Source: Bin87 sp965204905
GTDB taxonomy: Bacteria > Chloroflexota > Dehalococcoidia > Lucifugimonadales > UBA3495
Reading direction: 5' to 3'
Assembly: GCA_965204905.1 (NCBI GenBank)
Contig: OZ242042.1
Coordinates: forward strand, 1,736,001-1,800,000
DNA: 64,000 bases
This document shows positions 51,802 to 59,799 of the stretch, one piece after another (within the stretch, counting starts at the first letter, position 1; each line of letters begins with the position of its first letter). The translations under genes and the position numbers were made by a program. The notes under the pieces were generated by a model, which was not told the origin of the DNA, searched no databases, and was given only the letters and a program-made list of their open reading frames with translations.

Positions 51802-52191
51802 ATGCTGGAAATCAAGCAGGTCAGAACGGAAGCCGAGTACGATGCGGCATTGGCCAGAATAGATGATTTGATTCATTCAGCCCACGGGAGCGCGGAGGAA
51901 GCGGAACTAGTCCGTATTTCAGACTTGGTCATACGGTACGAAGATGAGCACTACCCGATGGGAGACCCTAATCCTCATGCCATGCTGGAGTTCATACTGG
52001 ACCAGCAAATGGTGACGCGGGAACAGTTGATTCCCCTGGCGGGCGGTGGCGACGCTTTGGACGCGATGCTATCTGAGCAGAAGGCGATCACGCCGGAATT
52101 GGCACTGGTATTGCACAAGCGTTTCGGGGTGTCGATGGAAATTCTGCTGTCGGAGCCGGGGAAAAGATCGGTAGGCACCGCTTTAAACTAA
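51802..52191 (+). CDS. higA: HigA-type antitoxin, XRE family
   Basis: 129 residues. The N-terminal half (EYDAALARIDDL, YEDEHYPM) binds the toxin, and the C-terminal helix-turn-helix (VTREQLIPLAGG to VSMEILLSEP) should bind the higBA promoter for autorepression. I chose ATG 51802 with GAGGAGG 7 nt upstream over the GTG 3 nt before. It starts 2 bp after the toxin stop and is followed by a terminator hairpin. Confidence 0.9.
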   Translation: MLEIKQVRTEAEYDAALARIDDLIHSAHGSAEEAELVRISDLVIRYEDEHYPMGDPNPHAMLEFILDQQMVTREQLIPLAGGGDALDAMLSEQKAITPELALVLHKRFGVSMEILLSEPGKRSVGTALN

Positions 52192-52215
52192 AAAGTCCGG
52201 GCCCCCACCCAGGGA

Positions 52216-52248
52216 CTGCCGCGCCATTTTAGGGTACGGCAGCCTTTT
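52216..52248 (+). terminator. intrinsic terminator of higBA
   Basis: Stem CTGCCG (52216-52221) / CGGCAG (52237-52242), followed by a short T-run at 52245-52248. Confidence 0.6.
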
Positions 52249-52370
52249 CCGTTTATCTGCATAATCGCTTTCGAGCCGATCCGTAGCAGCAGGTGGTGAC
52301 GCCGTCAGCTTGCGCATCGGTTTCCGTTAGCTCAATAATGGCCGCATCTCCACGGATTGAAGGATGTGAT

Positions 52371-53240
52371 ATGCAGAGCGTCAAATCGCCGTGGGCGGTC
52401 ACATTTGACGAATTCGCCGGCTCAATAAGGGAGTCGGCAATCATCGCCGCTCCATTTATCACACGACAGCCGGTTGAACGATTGGCGAGCAAATTGGGTT
52501 CACGGCGAGCATCGGTGCAAATTGACATGCTGACCAATTTGTACGCGGACAGCCTGATTGCCGGCTCGCTGGACATTGGCGCATTGGCATGGCTGTGTGA
52601 GCAAATTCCCGGTACGACGGTTCGCCACCTGCGCTATCTGCACGCCAAAGCCTACGTAGCAGATGAGCATACCGCGATTGTGACCTCAGCGAATCTCACT
52701 AATGGCGGTCTGTTCAGGAATCACGAATTAGGAGTTACCATCACTGACCCTACGGGGGTCAGGGATATAGCGGACGACTTGCGAGAGTACGGCAATCTCG
52801 GGGTTCTAGTGCCCGCGGATGCGTTGACCGAACTTGATGCCATGACTCAGCAAGCGCAGGTGAGCAAAGCCACGGTAGCAAGGTCGGCGTCTAATAGCAT
52901 GGTGGCGGCCCACGACGCAATTCGCAGCAAAATGAACGAGCGACTGGTGGAACTGCGAACTACCGGCGAGGAATTCGTTACTGACCCGAAGGGTTCCATC
53001 ACCGCCCAGTTCGCCGAGGGTGTGATATATGTGCTCCGTCGATACGGGCCGCTCCCAACCAGCGAAATTGGGCCCTTGGTAAGAAGTCTGAAACCCGAAC
53101 TCTGCGACGACGAAGTGGATCGGGTGATCAACGGTCAGTCTTTTGGTAAAAGGTGGAAGCACGACATACGAAACGCTCAGCAGCAACTGAAGCGCGATGG
53201 AATGATCGTGCTGGAAAATCGTAGATGGCGATTGGTCTAA
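52371..53240 (+). CDS. phospholipase D-like nuclease with winged-helix C terminus
   Basis: 289 residues. A single HKD motif, His91-Lys93-Asp98 in HAKAYVAD followed by TSANLTNGG, puts it in the PLD nuclease group, which includes restriction enzymes of the BfiI type. One HKD means it would act as a dimer. Residues ~205-289 (GVIYVLRRYGPLPTSEIG to QLKRDGMIVLENRRWRL) look like a winged-helix DNA-binding domain. Its place between HigBA and PaREP1 genes suggests a defence or toxin role. No methyltransferase is adjacent. Start ATG 52371. Confidence 0.82.
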   Translation: MQSVKSPWAVTFDEFAGSIRESAIIAAPFITRQPVERLASKLGSRRASVQIDMLTNLYADSLIAGSLDIGALAWLCEQIPGTTVRHLRYLHAKAYVADEHTAIVTSANLTNGGLFRNHELGVTITDPTGVRDIADDLREYGNLGVLVPADALTELDAMTQQAQVSKATVARSASNSMVAAHDAIRSKMNERLVELRTTGEEFVTDPKGSITAQFAEGVIYVLRRYGPLPTSEIGPLVRSLKPELCDDEVDRVINGQSFGKRWKHDIRNAQQQLKRDGMIVLENRRWRLV

Positions 53241-53254
53241 CCGGGAGAACACGG

Positions 53255-53551
53255 ATGACGCAGCGTGACATCACTAGAGTAAAGGTAGAGATAATCCAGT
53301 ATGATTATCGGTGGCCATCGCCGGATGGGGAGGACGCCGTGTACGGATTCACGCATAGTTTGGAAGTTAACGCGATTTGCGCGGATATGCTGCCGCCACA
53401 CGTTGTGACGCCAGTTGCCAAGGACGTTTTAGAAGACGCCTTGGCGAATTACGTAGAACGTCGTGGAGTCGGCGCAGAGGAAGAAGCCAAAATTCGCGCT
53501 TGGCTCGGCCAACTGCCAGACAATATTGCCATCATCGAGCGTGAGCCGTAG
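53255..53551 (+). CDS. hypothetical protein
   Basis: 98 residues, not recognised. Mixed alpha/beta, acidic C-terminal helix (AEEEAKIRAWLGQL). CGGGAG precedes the ATG. It starts 14 bp after the PLD nuclease stop, so it may be an antitoxin or accessory partner of that gene; this is positional inference only. Confidence 0.55.
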   Translation: MTQRDITRVKVEIIQYDYRWPSPDGEDAVYGFTHSLEVNAICADMLPPHVVTPVAKDVLEDALANYVERRGVGAEEEAKIRAWLGQLPDNIAIIEREP

Positions 53552-53614
53552 TTTAGGCAGTCGGCCGGCAACGGGTGAAGTTGGTGTGCTATCTTTGGGG
53601 CAGGAGGTAGGGTT

Positions 53615-54133
53615 ATGCTGGCTTGTTTGGCCTCGGAGAACTGGATTGGGTTGCCGGAGGGATTACCGGATGGCGGAAGGTATTTTGAGGTGTCTCTGGA
53701 GGATGGCCGCATCGTGCTGACGCCGTTACATCTGGGGGACTCGGAGCAAGCCCGCGAGTGGACGGCGGAGCTGTTGCGGATGGCACAAGCGTGGCTGGAG
53801 CGGGCTGACCGGGAGTTTGACTCTGAGCGGGATCTGGTGGCAAGCCGGTATTTGTGGGAGGCGGTGCGAGCGGCGATTACGGCGGTGGGGGTTAAGCGGG
53901 GGATACCGGTCGATAATGACGATGAGATGTTTGACTTTGTGCGTCAACTAGATAAGGAGTGCGGCCGGCATCATGTCCTGTTGACGGAATTCGGCATGGC
54001 CCAGCTATTTAAACGCAACACTGAGGAGATCGACAACTATGGTGACAGCCAATGGGACAGTTCTGATTTTGACACGGGTCGTCCGGCCGTAAAGCGCCTG
54101 ATCGAGCGCCTCGCCAGTATGGTCTCTGCTTAA
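53615..54133 (+). CDS. PaREP1-like protein with AbrB-like N terminus (module A, gene 1)
   Basis: 172 residues. The first ~40 residues (LPEGLPDGG, FEVSLEDGRIVLTPL) resemble an AbrB/MazE swapped-hairpin DNA-binding domain. The rest is helical and homologous to the gene at 58912: both share a YL/YEA..AAI/AV helix, FVR.L, the F..A..FKR motif and a PAV..L.E/ER ending. AGGAGG lies upstream. It is followed after 20 bp by a second helical gene of the same superfamily, the same order as at 58912-59759. Function unknown. Confidence 0.68.
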   Translation: MLACLASENWIGLPEGLPDGGRYFEVSLEDGRIVLTPLHLGDSEQAREWTAELLRMAQAWLERADREFDSERDLVASRYLWEAVRAAITAVGVKRGIPVDNDDEMFDFVRQLDKECGRHHVLLTEFGMAQLFKRNTEEIDNYGDSQWDSSDFDTGRPAVKRLIERLASMVSA

Positions 54134-54153
54134 CTGCGGACCATCAATACGCG

Positions 54154-54543
54154 ATGGATACTGCCGGGCATATCACATTGGCGCGAACTTACCTCATAGC
54201 CTCGGTACGGTTGGAAATTGACGGGATACATCAGTTAGCCGCCGAATCCGTTTGGGGCGCGGCCAATCTTGCTATCGAAGCCTGTCGTCACGCCCGTGGT
54301 CTGCGTCACGGCAGCGTTAACGAAAAGCGCCGCTTTGTTCAGGCAATGGATACGGGCAGCGACGATGAATTGCCGCAGTGGGATTCGGGCCTGAAAATAG
54401 TGCGTGACGAATTTCACCATCACTTTTACGCTAACCATCTGACCGCTAACGAAGCCGCGGATGCTCTAGTATTGGGCCGCGAATTTGTAGAGCGGCTCCT
54501 CTCAATTGCAGAAACATCCGGTAACCAGGCAGGCATGGCGTGA
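54154..54543 (+). CDS. PaREP1/HEPN-like protein (module A, gene 2)
   Basis: 129 residues, all helical. ESVWGAANLAIEACRHARG is the PaREP1-type helix, and VRDEFHHHFYANHLTANEA carries an R-x4-H pair as in HEPN ribonucleases plus the FY motif shared with the gene at 59343. It ends GTGA-overlapping with the mutase large subunit gene, so it is translationally coupled to hcmA. Whether it acts on the mutase, on RNA or on the partner gene product is unknown. Confidence 0.68.
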   Translation: MDTAGHITLARTYLIASVRLEIDGIHQLAAESVWGAANLAIEACRHARGLRHGSVNEKRRFVQAMDTGSDDELPQWDSGLKIVRDEFHHHFYANHLTANEAADALVLGREFVERLLSIAETSGNQAGMA

Positions 54544-56171
54544 GCACTACCAACCACAACGACCCCCACACCCTTTCCGGCGTTCCCATTGCGCCGCTCT
54601 ACTCGCCGGGACAACTTGCTGCCGACGGTTTTGACCCTGCCGCCGACCTGGGCAATCCGGGGGAGTTCCCGTTTACGCGGGGAGCGTATCCGACGATGTA
54701 CCGGGGGCGGCTTTGGACTCGGCGGCAGATTGCCGGGTTCGGAACGGCGCGGGCGACCAATGAGCGGTACCGGTTTCTGCTGGCGCATGGGCAGACCGGG
54801 TTGAGCACAGACTTTGACCATCCCACGCTGACCGGCTATGACTCCGACCACGAGCTGGCGGAGGGCGAGGTGGGACGCCTGGGCGTGGCCATCGACACCG
54901 CGGCCGACATGGGCGAGTTGTTCGACGGGATACCATTGGACCGGGCCAGCGTGTCGTTGACCATCAACCACCCGGCCATCGTGCTGCTGGCGATGTTCTT
55001 GCACACCGCCGAGCGGCGAGGCACGCCGTGGGAGTCGCTACGCGGGACGGTACAGAACGACTCGCTCAAGGAGTTTCACGGGCAGAAGACCTTTGCGCTG
55101 CCACCGGGTCCGGCGCTGAAACTGACCACCGACGTGGTGGAGTTCTGCACCAACCACGTGCCCAACTGGTACACCATCTCCATCAGCGGTTACCACACGC
55201 GGGAGGCCGGATCCGATGCGATCCAGGAGCTTGCGTTCACCGTCGCGCAGGGGATGGCCTACGTGGAGTCGGCGCAGCGGAGAGGGTTGCCGGTGGACGC
55301 ATTCGCGCCGAGGCTGTCGCACTTTTTCGGCGTCCATAACGACTTTTTCGAGGAGATCGCCAAGTTTCGCGCAGCGCGGCGGATGTGGGCGCGATTGATG
55401 CGGGACCGCTACGGCGCGACTCGATCGGAGTCGATGCGAATGCGGTTCCACACGCAGACCCTGGGGTCAACGTTGGTGCGGCAGGACCCGCTGAACAACA
55501 TCCTGCGTGGCGGATTGCAGGCGCTGGCAGCGGTGCTGGGCGGCACCCAGTCCCTCCACGTCAGCGGCTACGACGAGGCCTACGACATACCGTCGGAAGA
55601 GGCGATGCGGATTTCGCTGGCGACGCAGATGATACTGGCCCACGAGTCCGGCGTGGCGGGTACGCCCGACCCCCTGGGAGGCTCGGCGTACCTGGAGACG
55701 CTGACGAATCGGTTGGAAGAGGCGGCGATGGCCTATATTGAGCGCATTGGCGGGATGGGCAACGGCAGTATGCTGGACGGGATGCTGGAGGCCGTCGGCA
55801 GCGGGTACATTGAGAGCGAGATTGCCCAGGCGTCGTACCGCTACCAACAGCGCGTGGAATCCGGCGATTACACCATCGTTGGCGTGAATGACGAGTACCG
55901 CGACGAGGCTGCGTCCGCCGGGTCGCTGGAGTTGTTCGAGTTCGATTACGCTGAGGAGGAGCGGCAGATTGAGCGCCTCACCACGGCGCGACAGGCACGG
56001 AGCGAGGCGGATGCAGCGGCGGGCCTGCGCGACATCGTCAAGACGGCGCGGGCGGGCGGGAATCTGATGCCGGCGATACTCACTGCGGTGGGCGCCGGCG
56101 TTACCGAGGGCGAAATAATGGGCGCGTTGCGCGACGAGTGGGGCGAGTACGTGGACCCGGGGGTGTTTTAG
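54540..56171 (+). CDS. hcmA: 2-hydroxyisobutyryl-CoA mutase-type large subunit (B12-dependent acyl-CoA mutase)
   Basis: 543 residues, the TIM-barrel subunit of a coenzyme-B12 acyl-CoA mutase without a cobalamin domain. PFTRGAYPTMYRGRLWT and SGYH (His219) are family-wide. Three active-site positions decide the type. The Tyr89 of methylmalonyl-CoA mutase is Ile64 (RRQIAGF), Ala116 is Asp91 (LSTDFD, +27), and the carboxylate-binding Arg207 is Gln182 (FHGQKTF, +118). Ile/Asp/Gln at this spacing is the pattern of 2-hydroxyisobutyryl-CoA mutase (Ile90, Asp117, Gln208), which interconverts 2-hydroxyisobutyryl-CoA and 3-hydroxybutyryl-CoA. The GTG start overlaps the upstream gene. The B12 subunit and an acyl-CoA ligase follow. 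A G-protein chaperone gene is not in the window. Confidence 0.88.
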   Translation: MSTTNHNDPHTLSGVPIAPLYSPGQLAADGFDPAADLGNPGEFPFTRGAYPTMYRGRLWTRRQIAGFGTARATNERYRFLLAHGQTGLSTDFDHPTLTGYDSDHELAEGEVGRLGVAIDTAADMGELFDGIPLDRASVSLTINHPAIVLLAMFLHTAERRGTPWESLRGTVQNDSLKEFHGQKTFALPPGPALKLTTDVVEFCTNHVPNWYTISISGYHTREAGSDAIQELAFTVAQGMAYVESAQRRGLPVDAFAPRLSHFFGVHNDFFEEIAKFRAARRMWARLMRDRYGATRSESMRMRFHTQTLGSTLVRQDPLNNILRGGLQALAAVLGGTQSLHVSGYDEAYDIPSEEAMRISLATQMILAHESGVAGTPDPLGGSAYLETLTNRLEEAAMAYIERIGGMGNGSMLDGMLEAVGSGYIESEIAQASYRYQQRVESGDYTIVGVNDEYRDEAASAGSLELFEFDYAEEERQIERLTTARQARSEADAAAGLRDIVKTARAGGNLMPAILTAVGAGVTEGEIMGALRDEWGEYVDPGVF

Positions 56172-56216
56172 ACTGCATGGCGCGCCTGGGGTATAGTGTT
56201 TGGCGGACGGAAAGCA

Positions 56217-56654
56217 ATGACCACGCAAGTACATCAAACGTCCGCTAACCCGCCCCGCGTGCTGCTGGCCAAGCTTGGGTTGGACGGGCATGATCGTGGG
56301 GTGAAGGTGATTGCGCGGGCTTTGCGCGATGCCGGGATGGAGGTCGTCTATCTGGGGATGCGGGTTACGGCGGACCAGGTGGCGGCGGCGGCGGCGCAGG
56401 AGGACGTGGACGTTGTTGGCATCAGCATCCTGTCCGGCGCGCACATGCGCTTGATGCCCCGGATGGTGGATGCGCTGGGGCGGCATGGACTGCGTGGGGG
56501 CAGCGAATCCAACGACATTATGCTCCTGGTTGGAGGTACGATACCCGACACCGATGTTGACGCACTGCGGGGGATGGGCGTGGATGGCGTGTTTCCGGTG
56601 GGAACGTTCACCGGTGAGATGGTTAAGTTCATCAACGACAATGTGTCCAGGTAA
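56217..56654 (+). CDS. hcmB: acyl-CoA mutase cobalamin-binding small subunit
   Basis: 145 residues forming the Rossmann-like B12 domain. The base-off/His-on motif is Asp23-x-His25-x2-Gly28 (LDGHDRG), with GISILSGAHM and LLVGGTIPD completing the cobalamin site. It supplies adenosylcobalamin to the large subunit encoded 45 bp upstream. Separate large and small subunits are typical for 2-hydroxyisobutyryl-CoA mutase and archaeal-type methylmalonyl-CoA mutase. I chose ATG 56217. Confidence 0.9.
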   Translation: MTTQVHQTSANPPRVLLAKLGLDGHDRGVKVIARALRDAGMEVVYLGMRVTADQVAAAAAQEDVDVVGISILSGAHMRLMPRMVDALGRHGLRGGSESNDIMLLVGGTIPDTDVDALRGMGVDGVFPVGTFTGEMVKFINDNVSR

Positions 56655-56660
56655 TCCGCT

Positions 56661-58061
56661 ATGCTCTGGCCTCCACGGTATGATCCGGCGTATATTCCCG
56701 CTGCTGACGAGGAGCATTGGGATCGAAAGCTGGAAACAATGGATCCAGCTGAACGGGACACGGCGATCCTCAAAAAGTTGCAGGGCCAGATTCGGTACGC
56801 CTGGGAGCATTCGGGTTTCTATCGTGAGTTCTGGCGGGATGCGCCGGTTGATCCCGCGAACATTCGCAGCCTTGATGAGTTCGCCCAACTTCCCATCCTG
56901 ACCAAAGAAGAGGTGCGGCGGGAACAGGAGGCACATCCGCCATACGGACGGTTCCTGTGCGTGCCGCCGGAGCAGGTGTACCGCATCCACGGCACGTCCG
57001 GCACCACCGGGCGGCCCACGGTGTTCGGGATCAGCAGGGGCGATTGGGAGCGGATCGGTGAGGCCCACGCGCGCATCCTGTGGGCCGCCGGCGTGCGCCC
57101 GAGCGACACGGTGATGGTGGCGGCGGTGTTCAGCCTGTATGTGGGTAGCTGGGGCGCGTTGGTCGGCGCGGAACGGCTGGGCGCTACGTGTTTTCCGTTC
57201 GGAGCAGGCGCGCCGGGTCAGACGGAGCGAGCGGTGGAATGGGCGCAGATGGTGCGGCCGGCGGCCCTCTACGCCACGCCGTCATACGCGCTGTACCTGG
57301 CGGAAACGGCGCAGGAGATGGGGGTTGATCCGAGGTCCGATTTCGCGTTTCGTCTGATGTTTTTCAGCGGCGAGCCGGGGGCCAGCGTTCCGGCCACCCG
57401 GCAGGCGATTGAAGACGCTTTCGGATGCTACGTAGTGGATCAGGGCAGCATGGCGGAGATGACACCCTGGATGACCAACGGGGGCTGCCGCCACCTGGAA
57501 CGCGGGATGCACCTGTGGCAGGACATCGTGTACACGCAGTTGGTGGATGCCGAGACTCACGAGGTCGTACCCATGGGCGGTGAAGGCGTGCCGGTGTACA
57601 CGCACTTGGAGCGCGAATCGCAGCCGATGATCCGGTACTGGTCGGGAGACATTGCGCGGTGGGACATGATCGAATGTCCGTGCGGGCGCACGTATCCCAC
57701 GTTGCCCTTGGGGATCTACGGAAGGGCCGACGATATGTTGATTATTCGCGGACAGAACGTGTTTCCTTCGCGGATTGAGGACGTGCTGCGGGGGTTGGAC
57801 GAGTTTGGCGGCGAGTTCCGGCTGATTTTGGAGCGTGAGCGGGGTTATTTGGATCGCTTGACGGTGCAGACGGAAGTGGCGGCTCAGGTATGGGCGGCCG
57901 CCGGAGAGGCCGGGCCGCAGGCATTGGAGTCGCTGCGCGGCCACGTGGGCGACACCTTGCGCCGGGCGCTGGGCGTCGGCGTTTTGGTTGAGCTCAAACC
58001 GGAGGGGGAGTTTGAGCGTACCCAGTTCAAGGCGCGGCGGGTGATAGACTTGCGGCAATAG
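56661..58061 (+). CDS. phenylacetate-CoA ligase-family acyl-CoA synthetase
   Basis: 466 residues of the AMP-forming PaaK group: P-loop HGTSGTTGRPT at ~115, DQGSMAEMTPWMTNGG, TRYWSGDIARWD-like block (IRYWSGDIARWDM) and the C-terminal GRADDMLIIRGQNVFPS. It activates a carboxylic acid to the CoA thioester through an acyl-AMP. Its place 6 bp after the mutase small subunit suggests it makes the mutase substrate, for example 2-hydroxyisobutyryl-CoA. The known 2-hydroxyisobutyrate-CoA ligase is likewise an AMP-forming acyl-CoA synthetase; specificity here is inferred from context. Confidence 0.88.
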   Translation: MLWPPRYDPAYIPAADEEHWDRKLETMDPAERDTAILKKLQGQIRYAWEHSGFYREFWRDAPVDPANIRSLDEFAQLPILTKEEVRREQEAHPPYGRFLCVPPEQVYRIHGTSGTTGRPTVFGISRGDWERIGEAHARILWAAGVRPSDTVMVAAVFSLYVGSWGALVGAERLGATCFPFGAGAPGQTERAVEWAQMVRPAALYATPSYALYLAETAQEMGVDPRSDFAFRLMFFSGEPGASVPATRQAIEDAFGCYVVDQGSMAEMTPWMTNGGCRHLERGMHLWQDIVYTQLVDAETHEVVPMGGEGVPVYTHLERESQPMIRYWSGDIARWDMIECPCGRTYPTLPLGIYGRADDMLIIRGQNVFPSRIEDVLRGLDEFGGEFRLILERERGYLDRLTVQTEVAAQVWAAAGEAGPQALESLRGHVGDTLRRALGVGVLVELKPEGEFERTQFKARRVIDLRQ

Positions 58062-58073
58062 CGGCTTGCATCA

Positions 58074-58874
58074 ATGCACAGGGTGGCCATGATGTACGAA
58101 CTGAGATCAGAGCGAACATCCCCGTACAAGCGGCCCGGCATACCGGGGCCGCGGACGCCGGTGGGTGAAGTCATCCCGGGGCTGTACCAGCGCTCATTAG
58201 TAACCACCAGCGCGTTCGTGATCACCGCGCCTGACGATGGAGATGGATCGTCGGCGTCGGTAGTGGACGCCGGCTGGCGGCTGTTCGACGTTCGCTACCT
58301 GCTCAATTACCTGCGGGCATTGGGCTATCAGCCGGGGATGGTGCGGCAGTTGATTTCGACCCACTGGCATCCCGACCACGTTGGCGGAATGGCCGAGCTG
58401 CAGCAGTCCACCGGCGCGGCGGTGGCGGCGCACCGGGTGGAGGCTCCCTACCTGCGGGGAGAAACCGGGGACGACATTCCGCATCCCGTCAACCATCGCT
58501 GGGTACGCGCGCTGCTCTGGCCGGTGTCGTCGGAAATGCGGCCGCGACCCTTTCCGGTGGCAACGGAGCTGGACGACGGCGACACGCTACCGCTGCTGCA
58601 GGGAGCGCGGGTTGTGCATACGCCGGGGCACACGCCGGGCAGCATCAGCCTGCATTTCCCCAACGACGGCGTGCTGCTGGTAGGCGACGCCCTGCAGCGA
58701 GAGGGCGACCGGGTCACACTGCCCGCGCCATTGTTCACCCGCGATATGGAAGAGGCGAAAAAGTCGGTGCGAAAGCTCGCAGAGCTGGACTTCGAGATAA
58801 TCTGCTTCAGCCACTTCCCGCCGATGCGAAAAGGAGCCAGGGCAGCACTGCGGTCGTTGGCGGAATACGTGTGA
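58074..58874 (+). CDS. metallo-beta-lactamase-fold hydrolase
   Basis: 266 residues. The zinc motif is THWHPDHVGG (His97, His99, Asp101, His102), followed by HTPGHTPGSIS, VGDAL and the terminal FSHFPP. This resembles glyoxalase II/lactonase/thioesterase-like members. ATG 58074 has no clear ribosome site; ATG 58089 or 58092 are alternatives. It starts 13 bp after the acyl-CoA ligase and ends the mutase operon. A thioesterase or hydrolase role toward the acyl-CoA is possible but unproven. Confidence 0.87.
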   Translation: MHRVAMMYELRSERTSPYKRPGIPGPRTPVGEVIPGLYQRSLVTTSAFVITAPDDGDGSSASVVDAGWRLFDVRYLLNYLRALGYQPGMVRQLISTHWHPDHVGGMAELQQSTGAAVAAHRVEAPYLRGETGDDIPHPVNHRWVRALLWPVSSEMRPRPFPVATELDDGDTLPLLQGARVVHTPGHTPGSISLHFPNDGVLLVGDALQREGDRVTLPAPLFTRDMEEAKKSVRKLAELDFEIICFSHFPPMRKGARAALRSLAEYV

Positions 58875-58911
58875 TAAAGTGCAGGCAAGTTGCGTTTGCG
58901 GAGCAGTAGTT

Positions 58912-59355
58912 ATGGCAACCCCGATTGAAACGTTGGAAGCGGCGTCTGCTGACATTGCCGCCGGCCGGGTCCAGAAGGGCGCGCGTTTGGCTTACGAGGC
59001 CGCATTTCAGGCGGTGGCCGATGCGGCGCGGCGGCATGACCGGGCTTGCGAGACCATAGGAGATGCCCGGAACTTTGTCCGGTGGCTGGAGGGCCTGCCT
59101 GACGAACCATTCGACTGGTTCAAAGACACCCCAATTTTCGACTGGATCAAGGACGACAATGCGCCCCAACTGCCGATACCCGAGTTCATCGGGGCTTTCA
59201 ACGTAGCGGAAGAATTTAAACGACACGGCGAAGCGCCTCTCGAACTCACTCATTGGGAACCCGACGAATACGTCATCTTCTTGCCGGCCGTCCAGTGGCT
59301 CGTTGAAGAGATGGAAACCGCGCAACGGAGAGACCCGTCCGTTTGGATGCGCTGA
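58912..59355 (+). CDS. PaREP1-like helical protein (module B, gene 1)
   Basis: 147 residues, all helical. ARLAYEAAFQAVADAARR, NFVRWLEG, FNVAEEFKRH and FLPAVQWLVEEME align in order with the gene at 53615, but the AbrB-like head is missing. GGAG lies 9 nt before ATG 58912. It overlaps the next gene by 13 bp. Module B follows the mutase operon; module A precedes it. Function unknown. Confidence 0.66.
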   Translation: MATPIETLEAASADIAAGRVQKGARLAYEAAFQAVADAARRHDRACETIGDARNFVRWLEGLPDEPFDWFKDTPIFDWIKDDNAPQLPIPEFIGAFNVAEEFKRHGEAPLELTHWEPDEYVIFLPAVQWLVEEMETAQRRDPSVWMR

Positions 59356-59759
59356 CCCACTTCAACGCATCCCACAACCTGACGGCGTTGGCCGCGGAAC
59401 TTTTTGACCGCGGCGAGTATGTTGCCGCCGGGGAATTGACTTGGGGAGCCATCGTTCATGCCGTCACTGGCGCTGACCCGGACCATGACATTCAGCCTCC
59501 AGACCGTTTTGGTAATCCTCACCGAGCTCCTAACACTAATGCCACCTTCCCCAACGCTGTCCGCCGCATTAGGGAACGTCCTCTGTCCGAAAGCCAAATC
59601 GCTGACTGCCTGAATAACGGACAACAGCTGCTGCACAACCACTTCTACCACCTCAACTTGACGACGCGGCAACTTCAAGACCAAATTGCTATCGGCAATG
59701 CGTATGCACTACTGCTTATCCAAGCCGCTGCCCGCGCGCTCGGTCGGTCTTCGCCGTAG
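59343..59759 (+). CDS. PaREP1/HEPN-like protein (module B, gene 2)
   Basis: 138 residues, helical, with a TTG start inside the end of the previous gene. ELTWGAIVHAVTG matches the ESVWGAANLAIEA helix of 54154, and LLHNHFYHLNLTTRQLQDQ matches its FHHHFYANHLTANEAAD block. The Arg of the HEPN-like R-x4-H pair is not kept here. The C terminus is Arg/Ala-rich. Translation is coupled to gene 1 of the module. Function unknown. Confidence 0.64.
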   Translation: MDALTHFNASHNLTALAAELFDRGEYVAAGELTWGAIVHAVTGADPDHDIQPPDRFGNPHRAPNTNATFPNAVRRIRERPLSESQIADCLNNGQQLLHNHFYHLNLTTRQLQDQIAIGNAYALLLIQAAARALGRSSP

Positions 59760-59799
59760 TGCGGCGGCCAGCGCGTTGCGCAAAAGTGAGTATCAAACA

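Noticed and set aside
54540..56654. Calling the B12 mutase a methylmalonyl-CoA mutase
   Set aside because: Overall similarity suggests it, but the carboxylate-binding Arg and the Tyr next to the substrate are replaced by Gln182 and Ile64, which fits 2-hydroxyisobutyryl-CoA mutase instead.
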